A stretch of 64,000 nt of DNA from NCBI GenBank assembly GCA_949317995.1, contig OX439038.1, positions 69,264,659-69,328,658 on the forward strand, read 5' to 3'. Below are positions 10,061 through 20,430 of this stretch, piece by piece. Position 1 is the first letter of the stretch; each line of letters opens with the position of its first letter. Source of the DNA: Acholoe squamosa. Its lineage: Eukaryota > Annelida > Polychaeta > Phyllodocida > Polynoidae. The translations under genes were made by a program, and so were the position numbers. A model generated the notes under the pieces. That model was not told the DNA's origin, searched no databases, and saw only the letters and a list, made by a program, of their open reading frames with translations.

Positions 10061-10450
10061 ATCTGGCCCGACGGGGTTAGGATCTCCAAGGAACGCTACA
10101 GTGCTGTAAAGTGCACCTCAATGCCCACCAGAAAAGTAAACTTCACCACTGACGCACTCCTCAAGCTAATAGCGACCGTCACTGACGTCCAAGAGGAGGT
10201 ACGGATATGTGACAGAGCGGTTTCCCAAGGACTACCCAATTACAACACATGGTTTGTCATCCTGGATCCGGAAAGCGCGCTGTATGTTGCTGTCAGCTAC
10301 TACAAGGGTAAGAACATCATCCACGTGCGCAGGTACGAAGGACCCCAGAAAACCCCGACACAGGACGGTGTGACACTTTCGACCAAGGCGCTGAAAGAAC
10401 TGGGTGACAAAAAGAGATTATCCTTGAATTTCTTGATAAAAATTGATTGA
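10061..10450 (+). CDS. PC4/SUB1-like domain protein
   Basis: Counting from the ATG at 10121 the ORF has 109 residues; the frame is open back to 10061. The segment LYVAVSYYKGKNIIHVRRYE, followed by DGVTLSTKALKEL, matches the layout of the PC4 (transcriptional coactivator p15/SUB1) fold, a single-stranded DNA-binding beta sheet with a closing helix. PC4-like proteins occur in eukaryotes and in some DNA viruses. Here the gene is intronless, 60 bp after and in frame with the preceding ORF, and 270 bp before the DNA polymerase. A role in viral transcription or replication is inferred. The similarity is by eye and should be tested by profile search. Confidence 0.55.
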   Translation: MWPDGVRISKERYSAVKCTSMPTRKVNFTTDALLKLIATVTDVQEEVRICDRAVSQGLPNYNTWFVILDPESALYVAVSYYKGKNIIHVRRYEGPQKTPTQDGVTLSTKALKELGDKKRLSLNFLIKID

Positions 10451-10540
10451 GACGTGTGTGAGATAGTGTTGATGTATGTTTTATATGACGTGTATGTAGG
10501 TGTATATGCTTTGTGTAGGTATGTTGGGTATATAGGTGTA

Positions 10541-10565
10541 CAGGTAAATAGATAGATAGATAGAG

Positions 10566-10612
<47 letters not shown>

Positions 10613-10672
10613 AGAAAAAAAGAAAGAAAGAAAGAAAGATAGCTTGATAGATAGATACATAGATAGATAGAT
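10541..10672. repeat. (GATA)n microsatellite, interrupted
   Basis: Tandem GATA/GATAGATA units, interrupted by an A/G-rich segment (agaaaaaaagaaag), between the PC4-like ORF and the polymerase ORF. Confidence 0.9.
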
Positions 10673-10719
10673 GAAAAATATTGAAAAAATTCTCTTCACA
10701 TATAAGTAACACAGTGAAA

Positions 10720-10837
10720 ATGGATCAGCATATGTGTGAAAAGTGTTTCAAAAAATTTAAAAGGGTGTACAATTACGACAGACACATGGAAAAATGTAGG
10801 GTAATACCTAAATTTTGTCCTCTATGCGGTGAAGGTA
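10720..10837 (+). pseudogene. N-terminal zinc finger of family B DNA polymerase
   Basis: Starts at ATG 10720 and holds a C2H2-type finger (MCEKCFKKF with a distal HMEKC), then FCPLC. Such fingers sit at the N-terminus of many Polinton/adintovirus protein-primed DNA polymerases. The frame runs into a MITE at 10838. When the MITE and one TA are subtracted (468 bp, a multiple of three), this segment is in frame and open with the polymerase region at 11306-12270. I infer that it is the true start of that gene. No joined sequence is given. Confidence 0.6.
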
Positions 10838-11303
10838 CAGTAAAATCTCTTTACTACGAATCCTGTTATAACGAATTTTTGGTTATAACAAACAAATCTA
10901 TTGCTACCAAATCATCACCATATATTTCTATAGTAAATTGATCCCTTTATAATGAAGTTTTGGCATCAATATTCGGATATAACAAAGTAATTTTCTCATA
11001 AACACATTATTTAAGGAAATCAAAGTGTGCAGCATACACAAACCATAGGTGTGAGGGGCTGTTTTAGGACATCTACAGCCACCTCCCTTCTCACCTGGGT
11101 GGGTGGGGAAGATCTGAGAGGTGTGAGGGGCTGTGTTAGGACATCTACAGCCGCCTCCCTTCTCACCTGGTCGGCCATAGAGGTTAACATAAAGTTAGAA
11201 TAATTTTTAAGCCTCTATCTTGCTTCGTTTGGTTACTACGAAATTCGTTTATAACGAATTATTTTCCTTGTCCCAAGCACTTCATTGTAAAGGAATTTTA
11301 CTG
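10838..11303. mobile_element. TA-flanked MITE (pogo/Tigger or mariner type) inside polymerase ORF
   Basis: The ends are CAGTAAAATC at left and its complement TTTTACTG at right, flanked by TA at 10836-10837 and 11304-11305. The terminal regions stay complementary for tens of bases with mismatches, around motifs such as TTATAACGAA. Inside are two copies of a block, about 75 bp apart, containing GGTGTGAGGGGCTG and CATCTACAGCC. The 466 bp length and TA duplication fit a Tc1/mariner-pogo superfamily MITE. Confidence 0.8.
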
Positions 11304-11305
11304 TA

Positions 11306-12270
11306 ATTGCAAAAAAATTACCTGTCGATGCGAATCTTTGGACGGAGTGACTATTCCTCCGATAATATGCACTATACCAGAGGGTGAGGAAATATTTACC
11401 AGGAATTGGCCCGCAATACAAACAGGAGTCAGGATACATGGGAGTCGCGTGAGTGTAACAAACTTAAGACTACCAACCGGTGAGTTGAGTGACGCTGTAG
11501 ATAATATGTATCAGATTCACATCACGCAAAGATTCAGATGCAAAGTGGGCTTGTCAGTAGGGTTAATTTTACGACACAGAGAAAACAGAAACAAACTAAG
11601 CTACTTTCACGCCTCCCAAAACAACGCGACTCTTTTACAACCCCTCCCCACCATAACTAATTCGGAAACTTTGGAAGAGCTTCTCTCCCTCATGGAAAAC
11701 ACTGTCACTTCCAAAGAAGTACAGAAACTTTGCGACTCTGACACCAAGTGGAAAGATCTTTTTTCCACCAATTTGAACGTTTGCGTTTACATGCGACCAA
11801 GAGAATTCCCCATAGGGGGCAGGGTTACCCATTCGGGTCGACTTAAAAAGAGAGGAGGTGTGTTAGATTTTCCCAACAGGGTCTTTCGCTGCATATCCTT
11901 TCACTTATACAAGACCAGCAAACATGCTTCAAAATTGTTGTGTCAGTTCGATTCCACTGCGAAACCTGAAACCTTTCCAGCTTTGATCATCAGGGACTTA
12001 CCCACGTTAGAGAACTTGTTCGATGTACAAATAGCTGTTTACACCACCCGTAAAGTGAAAGGTCAGAACCTGAAAAACCATGTTACCCTGATTAGTCCAC
12101 CTTCCAAAACATCGGCCACCCGAGGTAAAGTCAACCTACACCTGTTCACGACACATGGTTTGCACGTGTCCCTCGTTACGGATTTCAATGTATACGCTGG
12201 CATCTACGAATGTCCCGAGTGTAAGTCCGGGTTCACGACTAAGTTCTTACTGAAAAGACACAGGTACTAG
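11306..12270 (+). pseudogene. Protein-primed family B DNA polymerase, N-terminal region (Polinton/adintovirus-like)
   Basis: The open frame resembles the segment before the exonuclease domain of Polinton-type polymerases. Landmarks in order: TRNWPAIQTG, a stretch around VGLILRHRENRNKLSYFHAS with following NN, DTKWKDLFSTNLNVCVYM, and EFPIGG. It ends in a C2H2-type finger (YECPECKSGF) whose last ligand is lost at a TAG (12268-12270). The whole exonuclease and the palm motifs A and B are absent. The protein would copy the element's own DNA. The frame stops where LINE/Ty3 material begins, and the C-terminal part reappears 8.2 kb downstream. Confidence 0.75.
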
Positions 12271-12299
12271 TTGCTACAGATGTTGCTCATTGTAATATT

Positions 12300-12565
12300 A
12301 TGTGCCACGTTAGGTGCAGTCCAAGCGAACTGCTCCCTTGTATCAGATAACAGTAGACCAAGACAAGAGACTTTGTATAATGCACATTAGCTCATTGTAA
12401 TATTATCAGCCACCGTAGGTGCAGTCCAAGCAAACAGCTCCCTAGTCGCCAACTCATAGCGATAACACTTAACCAACATAAGTGGTCTAAGGGTGCAATG
12501 TTAACAATTGCATGGGACTAGTTGCTACAGGTGCAGTCCAATCGAACAGCTCCCTAACAACAGAT
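12300..12565. repeat. Three copies of a 30 bp block at the polymerase break
   Basis: The phrase GTGCAGTCCAA followed by CgAACaGCTCCCT occurs at about 12315, 12419 and 12531; actagttgctacag recurs at about 12268 and 12519. It lies between the polymerase stop and the LINE. It could be a SINE-like or satellite fragment; the origin is unknown. Confidence 0.6.
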
Positions 12566-12857
12566 ATTATAAGCATATGTTAATAATCTAACTATTATCA
12601 TCGTCAGGAACTTTGGTTAAATCCTCCACTCCTCTAATACGTGTCTTAAACTTGTGTTTATTTTCGGACGTTGTTCCAAAGAGTGACTCTTCTATACAAG
12701 GGCGCGTTATTATAACCAAAGTTTCGTGCACGAAATATCTTAAATTGTATTTTGGCCTCATAGCGTGGTCCCGGACTCCGCACTTCAAGGTCCAGCCACT
12801 CCAGCCACCTCGACAACTTATACATGTAATTTAAAAGTAATTCCTGGCGATGTCTAT

Positions 12858-15048
12858 TTAGCTTAGGAATGAAGTTGCGTACATCTCATCTTCAGACATC
12901 TGCTTACCTTTATAACATATTTTCAAACCCCTTTTTTGGAGTCTATCCAATTTTTTTAGGAGCCCATCATTTGCTCCCTCATAGGCAAAGCAAGCGTAAT
13001 CAAAGACAGATAAAATAATCCCTTTGTACACAGTTATAGCAACGTTTTCAGTTAGACTGCTGCGGAACTTACTAAACCTAAATAGCCTATGATGTACTTT
13101 GCTACACAGATCCTTTAAGGCTGGGGCAAAACTTAGAGCACTATCGAGTTTCAAACCTAGGTAGCAGTAGTTGTCTAGCACCTCCAGCTCCTTGTTACAT
13201 AGATGTAGAGTGATACCTTTTGTTTTACTCAGCTTATTGATCGAGCCATACCACACAACCTTCGATTTATCAGAGTTGACTGTCAGACGCTTGTTAATAA
13301 ACCAAGACTCTAGTCGATTTAATGCCGTTTGTAGCCTCTCTCTTATTAGATCTACCTTATAATTGGAACAGTATATTACTAGATCGCCAGCATATAAATA
13401 ATGCCGGCAAACCCCAGCATATTGCTGACATCATTTATATACATAATGAACAATAGCGTCCCAAGAACAGAACCTTGAGGGACACCATATCATACAGGAT
13501 TTATCCCAGATATATATGTACTTATCTTAGTGTATTGCATTCGCCCTGTCAAATAGCTCATAAGCCAGTTTAGACTGGTATCATGTAAACCCAATTGACC
13601 AAGGAACTCTATCAGGTACTTATAATGGACAGAGTAACGCTTTCCACAAATCTAGGTAACGCACGTCAGTGAGGTGACCCCTATCTCTGTTCTCATAAAT
13701 ATCATTTAACAATCCAAAAATAGCATCTCCAGTACCCAAACCTGGTCTATATCCAAATTTTGATTTAGACAGAAAGTTTTTTTTTTTAAACTTCTTCCAA
13801 ATGTATGTACATTAATCGCTCAGCTATTTTTGAGGGAACTGGGAGCAATGAGATTGGCCTCCAATTTGTTATAAGCTTACTGTTACCAGTTTTGGGTATG
13901 GGATTCACATGTGCTATTTTCCATGAATCCGGAAAAATATTGCTGGAAAAGGTCAGCTGATACAACCAGGTCATAGGTTCCAGTAAAAACAGGAGAGCTG
14001 TTTTAAGGATGTCACATCTGATACCTTCAATACCTGATGTTTTATTAACATTTATTTCCTTGAACAAAAGCTCAACTAAACATTTATCTACTCTAACCAT
14101 TTTCTCAACTGAATCAGCAGGCTCCTCCAGCAGAAATCTCTCTGGGAATCCTCTATCCGTGATATGCTGAGATAGCTTAGCACCTATAGTGGAAAAAAAT
14201 CGTTCAAATAATCAACAGATTCTTGTTCTGATTTGACAAAACCATCTTGACCTAATCACTCAGGTGGAGATATCTAAAGTTCAGATTTAGAATACCATTA
14301 ATCACACGCCAAAATTTCTTCGGATCATGTTTATACTCCTCAAGAGCATTCTTAACTTGATTGGCCTTAGCATAATTAATGGCCTTGTTTATTCTGCATC
14401 GGAGAGACCTAGCTCGATTTAAATAAAATTCATCCCAGGTACAAAGGAAACTGTTAACATTATTTTCAAGTTCATAAATCATGCTGAGGATTTCCTGGGT
14501 CATCCATCTATTTCGTTTGTTAATGACCTCAATTTCCTTCCAAGGACAAAATTCATCCAAAAAATCCACAATATGATCCTGTATAAATTTCCAGGCCTTA
14601 TCAGGGTCAGATAGGGTATAAAAATAGTCCCAATCAGCCATGGCAAGCCAGTCAATAAATAACTCAACATTGCTCAACATTTTCTTTATCAGCACTGGTC
14701 ATTAATACATTCAAATGTTCAAAGAATTTATCATGCTTACCAGAAGGTGGTCTATATAGAGTTACAATTTGGATAACATGTGACTCAAACTTAATATCTA
14801 GCATCAAGCATTCAAGATGCTTGTTTGAAAGACTCAAATCATGTCGTAATGTTATATTAGCCTGTATATCATCTCTCACATAGACTGCTAGACCACCACC
14901 CTTCTTACACCATCTTGCCTGAACAAGTACATACCTTCCCAATTAATTAAATCACCATGATACTCTTCATGCAGCCAGGTTTTGCTCATACATACTATAT
15001 CCGTCCCATCTAGAAGATTAAAGATTTCCTGCCTTTTATGAAACATAC
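12858..15048 (-). mobile_element. Non-LTR retrotransposon (LINE, CR1/Jockey-like), minus strand, broken
   Basis: Reading right to left: endonuclease fragments (KTWLHEEYHG and later TLYRPPSGKHDKFFEHL at 14664-15045), a linker ORF (14252-14695), and reverse transcriptase palm at 13786-14100 (NKTSGIEGI, WKIAHVNPIPK, NWRPISLLPV). The motif GVPQGSVLG is at about 13470, and the catalytic box reads YAGD instead of YADD at about 13400. A C-terminal region follows to 12858. Several frameshifts are present. The endonuclease frame runs directly into the Ty3 LTR at 15049, so the Ty3 element inserted into this LINE. The 5' part of the LINE is missing. Confidence 0.85.
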
Positions 15049-15443
15049 TGTAATAACCAGAGTCGACAACTTGTATAAAGAATTGAATATAAAGTTACAG
15101 CCGTTGTTGTTGTTTTATTTCTTATTGACCGTAGGGACTAACAGGCACTTGTCATCAGTTACTTGCTTCTACTGATACCGGTACTTATAATTGCTTAGAG
15201 ACGCCACTCTGTTCACGGACTAGAGACTAGCCACCGAACGCCGCTAGGAAGACTTACACATAGGCCACCTGAGTGTCTGATCACGTCTGACTAGAAAACC
15301 ACCGAACACAGCGTTTTATGGCCGCCAATGGTGACGTCAGAAAGCTGTGACGTCACTGCCGACGGGCCCCCTAGTGGCCACAGTGCGAACCCACTGCTCG
15401 GATTCTGTGGCTACCACCGAGCCGCCGACTGATGTTTATTACA
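15049..15443 (-). repeat. 3' LTR of minus-strand Ty3/gypsy element
   Basis: It begins TGTAATAA and ends TTATTACA on the plus strand, a perfect 8 bp inverted pair with TG...CA ends. A pyrimidine tract (tccctcccacctta, 15444-15457) adjoins its right end and is the polypurine tract on the minus strand. Length is 395 bp. An AATAAA on the minus strand lies near 15115. No second LTR is found in the window. Confidence 0.8.
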
Positions 15444-15457
15444 TCCCTCCCACCTTA

Positions 15458-17070
15458 CTTTCTTCCATGGGTATAACTTTTATAATAAACATTACTCGAG
15501 TGTCCAACAATGGCACCCATGCCGTATGGCCTAGTGACTAGTACTTACTTTATTTAAACCTAGATTTTATTTAATTCTATAATTACCATAGTATGTACCA
15601 GGTGAGTATCCCCCCTTATTATCATGATTAGTTACAATACCTATGGGCTCCAACAGTGGACCGCCCATTTTACCTCCCTGACTGTGTAATATTTCATGAC
15701 TTAATCCGGACTATCAGCGCCTACAGTGGGCTGTTCTTAAATTACTGTTACTTAATCCAGACTAGAAACGTGAATTACTTATAAAATTGACTTAATCCAG
15801 ACTACCAGCGCCAACAGTGGGCTGTTCTTAAACTACTATTTACTGAATGAGGTATACACTTGATCACTAGAAATCCACGGTCTAGAAGGGTGCGATAATA
15901 CGGCGTGCAGAAAGGGGGAATGTCCCTCCCTTGTCCTGGCCATGGGGATCCTCCCGACTCTCTGGGCTGCCAGCCCTTATGCTGCCTGTCTCGTGCCCCG
16001 GGGGCTTCCAGGGGTGTTCAGGGCTCGGGTTTCCTGGCAGGTACTCAATCCCCCACCAGTACTTTCCCTTGCCCCTACTAACCCCCTTCGCACCCCCTTT
16101 CCCGGCTGTCCTCCCTTGTATCAGCTTCCCGGCTGCTCCCTTCGGCGTCCCTGTCATCCCTTCTCACCAGCCACTGCCCGTCCCCTCTTCCTCTCCTCAC
16201 CGGCCGCTCTCCCTCCAGATGACCGCTCTCCCCTTTTCTCCCTTCACTCTCCTGCCTACTGGTTCCCCCTCTGCTGCTCATCCCTCACCAGCCGGCGGAT
16301 CATCTCTTCCAGGTCACGGCTCAGGGGTGCCTCGGCTGGTTGCAGTGGTTGCTGCTGCGGGGTGACTCTGGATGGCATGGGGGGTGGCGGGACGAAGGGT
16401 GTGAGGGTCTGGTGGTGGTATCTCCCTTGTCCCTGGGGTGTGGGCGGTGGAAGTCCCTAGCCCAAGCTGTGGGACCCAGTGAACCCTGTCTCTCCCGACG
16501 TCTGGATGGGGGGTCTACCCACTGCGGCTGACGGTGGGGGTCGCCCCACTCCTGGCGGGGGAGGTGGAGGTGGTGGTGGAGGCACTCCTCCCTGACCCAT
16601 CCCTGGGTCGTACCTCTGGACCGTGGTAGCGTAGTAATGCGTACGCCACAGGGATGGGCCCACCAGCTCCACCCACCCGTGTGCCCGCCCGCCTACGGGG
16701 GGTTTATTCCTCGCCTAAATCCGGGGATGGGGCCAGCCCCACCACCAACTTCTGTAATTTGTCGGGGTTGTCTACCCGCCGCCAGGGGATCCGCTGATAG
16801 GTGCTACCGATCCACAGCGGTCTCCCAGCCAGCAGGTCCATTTCCTCTGCCCGTGGTGGCTCCGGTACCTCAGCCCTGGGGATCCTCTCCCCCACTCCTC
16901 TCTCCACTCGTCCCTCCTGGGCCCTGGACCCCGGCTCCTTTCTTCCTCATACCTCTCCTCAAAATTGCGGTGCCTCCTATACTTCCCATAGCTCTCACTA
17001 CTGTGGGGGCCAGTCTCATACCGCTGGCTCCCCCGGCCCTCTCGCCTCATCTCCTCGTCCCCTCTTCTCT
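15458..17070 (-). other. Post-integrase region of Ty3 element, GC- and proline-coding
   Basis: Several short minus-strand ORFs (16704-16907, 16457-16672, 16078-16281, 15882-16157) are rich in P, R, G and E, including a run of ten prolines at about 16555-16585. None matches the integrase C-terminal or chromodomain region that should stand here. At 15700-15830 the plus-strand block CTTAATCC(A/G)GACTA recurs three times, with AGTGGGCTGTTCTTAAA following two of the copies. Confidence 0.4.
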
Positions 17071-17690
17071 CCTCTCGCCTCCTCCTCTCTCTCTCTTCAG
17101 CCTGTCTTTCCTCCCTTTCCCTCCTATCTCGGTCCTCCCTCTCCTTCTTTTCGTGAGCCGCTCTCTCCTCTCTCTCTTTTCGATCTTCTCTTTCTTTCCT
17201 CTCTCTTTCATCTTTCTCCTTCTTTTCTTTAGCCCATCTCTCCTCCCTTTCCTTCTTTTCCCTAGCTGTCTTCTCGTCCCTCTTTCTCTTCTCATCCTTC
17301 TCCTTCTTTTCCCTCGCAGCCTTCTTGTCTCTCTCCCTTTTCTCTTTCTCCACCCTCTCTTTCTTATCTTTATCCCTCCTTTCCCGTGCCGCTTTCTCCT
17401 CATCTCTCTTTCTTCTGCTTCTCTCTTTTCTCTTTCGCCTCGTCTCTCTCTTTCCTCTCCTTCTCTTTCTTGTCTTTAGCTGTTTTTTCCTCGTCTCTCT
17501 CCTTCCTCTCTTGCCTTTCCTTTGGCGCCTTCTCTTTTATCCCTCTCTTTCTTTTCCCTCTCTTTCCTGTCTTTGGTAGCCTTCTCCCCATCTCTCTCTT
17601 TCTTCTCTTTGGCCGCCTTCTCCTCATCCTTCTCTTTCTTTTCTCTCTCCCTTCTCTCTTTCCTCTCTTCCTGCCCGTCTGACTTCGGAT
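17070..17690 (-). repeat. Long GA-rich (purine) tract coding charged K/E/R repeats
   Basis: The plus strand is almost pure pyrimidine (CTCTCTTTCTTC type) for about 620 bp. On the minus strand it translates, in more than one frame, to stop-free runs such as KEKKERDGEKATK. It begins immediately after the NPKSDG segment of integrase, so it looks like an expanded microsatellite that took the place of the integrase C-terminus. Confidence 0.75.
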
Positions 17691-18235
17691 TGTAGGGACA
17701 AGTATATGTCTGTGCCACCCCCAGGAGGCGGTGTACCTCCCGGAACATCTGGGCCTGGAAATTTCTTCCCTGATCGGTATGAATCATCCCGGGCAGCCCC
17801 AGTCTGCAGACCACCTCCGTCACGAATGACTGGGCGGCCGTCTCCGCCTCCTGATCTGGCAAGGGGATGGCCTTCGCCCACTTCGTGAAGTAGTCCATTA
17901 CAATGAGGATATGCCGATTCTTCCTGCCCGTCCTTGGCAACAGGCCCATCAGGTCCATAGCCATTCTTTCCAGCATCGCCGCCACTGGCACATGTCTCAT
18001 CATGGACCGGGGGGTGCACGGCCCCCTTTCTGCTTAAGCACTGCGGACAGGTGTCTAACCATTGTATCAGGTCTCTTCTATAGCTGGGCCAGTAATAGGT
18101 CTGCTGTAAGCGTCGTAGGCTGCGGGCCCTCCCGAAGTGGCTGCTCAGGGGTGCCCCATGCACTTCCGCAAACACCTCCGGCACACTTCCTTCCGGGACC
18201 ATTATCTGCCAAACGTTCGGCCTCCCGGTTCCCAC
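17650..18235 (-). pseudogene. Ty3 integrase, lacking catalytic Glu
   Basis: Two overlapping frames together show an HHCC region (EVHGAPLSSHFG and CPQC), the first Asp (MDLMGLLP), the second Asp (IHTDQGRNF), and then NPKSDG, after which the canonical VERFNRT with the third acidic residue should follow. The frame instead runs into the purine tract. Frameshift and loss of the third catalytic residue make it inactive. Confidence 0.8.
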
Positions 18236-18424
18236 CAGATAAGGGTAAGAACCCCTGCCTCCAGTCTCAGCTGTGGCACTTGTACTGCCAGCGCCTTAAC
18301 CGCATATGGTTCTCCGGCCAATTCGACCGCTGTGGGACCCGCATTCTCGGCTACCCACCGCCTGAACCTTCCCAGGACGTTGTCCTGTTCTTGCACTGCC
18401 GGCCAGTGTTCCGCAGAGGACAGG

Positions 18425-18778
18425 TTAGGGCCCCTCCTCCGAATCATCCTCCATCGCCGCTTGGGACCTCCTGCTGACCCTATCAGCCTCCTCGTCCGCG
18501 GCCGCCTCACTCCGCGTTACTGCCCTACATTCACCCGGTTGGTCGTATAGGGGCGAGCCACCCTCCCCCTCCATGCCGCACTGCGTGCATGGTCGTCTGG
18601 ACAACCCATTTGCGTTGCCATGGTCTTTGCCCGGGCGGTGTTCGATCATGTGATCGAACGTCTCTAGGAGTTGCAACCGCTGGATCAGGTAATGCCGAAA
18701 TACCACCGCCAGCAGCTCCCGCCTCGTCACGCAGTAGTTGCATTTGCAACGGCTGAGTGTCCTGCTAGCGTAGGTCAA
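18425..18778 (-). pseudogene. Ty3 RNase H domain, C-terminal half
   Basis: Contains YASRTLSRCKCNY, ELLAVV and FDHMIEHRPGKDHGNANGLSR, the usual end of a Ty3 RNase H (normally HRAGKENVADALSR-like). It follows the RT segment in the expected order, in a changed frame. Confidence 0.8.
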
Positions 18779-18799
18779 GGGTCATTCCTGCCCGTCTTG

Positions 18800-19929
18800 C
18801 ATTTGCGAGAGGACGGCCCCAACCCTAGGTCACTGGCTTCTGTGTCTAGCAGGAGGCGCCCCTCCGCCATCGGGTATGCTAACACCGGAGCCTCACTCAG
18901 CTTCACCTTCAGGCAGTGGAAGGCTTCTGCACAGGACCTGTTCCAGTGGAACCTCTTGTTCTTCTCGGTCAATTCCGACAGGGGCCGTGCTAAATCCGGG
19001 CACAAAGCTGCGGTAGTAACCACACAGTCCCAGAAAGGATCGTACATCTGTCACCGAGACCAGGGTTGGCCAATCCCGGACAGCGGCTACCTTTTCGGGA
19101 TCGGTCCTGATCCCTGTCTTGTCTATGCGGTGGCCCAAGAAGCTGACCTGCTCCCTCATGAATTGGCATTTACTGGCCTTGACCTTGAGGCCGGCATCTT
19201 GTAGCCGCCCTAATACGGTCTTCAGTCGGGTAGCGTGTTCGGCGAGGGTGGATGAGAACAAGATGATGTCGTCCAGGTATAGGAGGCGGTGGATCACTGT
19301 AGCCCTCTCATCACAAATTCCATCAAGCGCTCGAACGTACCGGGCGCATTGCAGAGCCCGAATGGCATCACTTTGAATTGGAATAAGCCCCGGTGCGTTA
19401 CAAATGCAGTCTTTGGCTTATCTCCTTCTTCCATGGCCACCTGCAAGTAGCCTGACGCTAAGTCTAATGTGCTGAACCAACACGCCCCCGCCATCGAGTC
19501 CAGTGAATCGTCTATCCGTGGCAGCGGGTAGGTGTCCTTGACCGTCACTGCATTAAGGCGGCGGTAGTCTACACAAAACCGCACTCTCCCATCCTTCTTT
19601 TTCACCAGGACCACGGGGCGCGCCCACGGGCCTGTCGCCAGCTCTATGACGCCCTTTTCCAGCATCTCCTCCACTTCTTTGTCCATGACCTCCCGTCTAT
19701 GCGGAGCCAGTCGTCGGGGAGCCATTTTAATAGGAGCCGCCGTCCCCGTCTCTATGGTGTGCGAGACCAAGTCTGTATGCCCCAGATCCTCATCCCCTTC
19801 CTGGAATGCCACATTATTCCGGACGATGAGATCCACTCCTGATCTTCTGCTACTTGGGTTCCCCCTAACAGCTGCTCTGCGAGAGACTGGGACCCCTCGT
19901 GCGGCCCTTCTTCTGTCACCATACGGCAC
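18800..19929 (-). pseudogene. Ty3 reverse transcriptase, frameshifted
   Basis: From 19929 leftwards: RPVVLVKKKDGRVRFCVDYR, LDLASGYLQV, then VMPFGLCNAPGTFERLM. The next frame carries YLDDIILFS (the YxDD box, about 19276) and LGHRIDKTGIRTDPEK, RSFLGLCGYYRSF. Two frames meet near 19295 and another break falls near 19045. Family assignment as Ty3/gypsy RT is firm; the lineage is not determined. Confidence 0.9.
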
Positions 19930-20430
19930 TGCGCCCCCCGGGGCATTTCCTCCTCTATGGCCTTGGCCACAGCCACGTGCATCCCCTTGTACAGGATCAC
20001 CGGAATCGGGCCCGCATTACAGACCAGGACCGGCATCTCCCCTTCGGGCGTCACCAATGATCTGCCTATGCGAATACCCCTCGCCATCTCCACTTTCTCC
20101 ACTCCCTCCACCATCATGTCTATCTGCCTGGCTGATTCTGGCATCCGTGCGGCCTCTCACCCACTCCATCCGCGAGCTAACTAACCAGCAGGGCTGAGTC
20201 TCTCCCTCCGCTTCCGGCCACACCAGCCTTTCCCCAGCCATGTCAATTGTCGCCCATGTTTGCCGCAGGAAGTCTGCCCCTAGCAGACCAGGGGTGGATA
20301 TGTCTGCCACGACAAATGATGTAGTCTTCTTGCAGCCCCCGCATTGTAGTTCCATAGTCACCTGCCCCTCCACTGGCAGAGGCTTACCCTCCGCTGTATG
20401 GAACTGCAACCGAAAACAATCGGGAACAAT
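19930..20430 (-). pseudogene. Ty3 protease and protease-RT linker, 5' truncated
   Basis: The retropepsin C-terminal half is visible: FHTAEGKPLPVEG, then STPGLLGADFL (the usual ILGxDFL). The linker follows (IPVILYKGMHVAVAKAIEEE). The DSG active site, expected about 20-25 residues upstream, is missing because the element stops at about 20430. Confidence 0.75.

Larger units (their letters stand above)
15049..20430 (-). mobile_element. Ty3/gypsy element missing gag, 5' LTR and part of protease
   Basis: On the minus strand, from right to left, lie protease, RT, RNase H, integrase, a charged low-complexity region and the 3' LTR. The protease similarity begins after the catalytic DSG/DTG motif and stops abruptly at about 20430, where DNA polymerase sequence on the other strand begins. 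The 5' LTR, gag, the LINE's 5' end and the middle of the polymerase are therefore all absent at a single junction. This is best explained by one deletion, or by an assembly join. Confidence 0.8.

Noticed and set aside
16637..17682. Long plus-strand ORFs rich in Ser, Leu, Phe and Pro
   Set aside because: They are the antisense of the purine tract and degraded Ty3 sequence on the minus strand.
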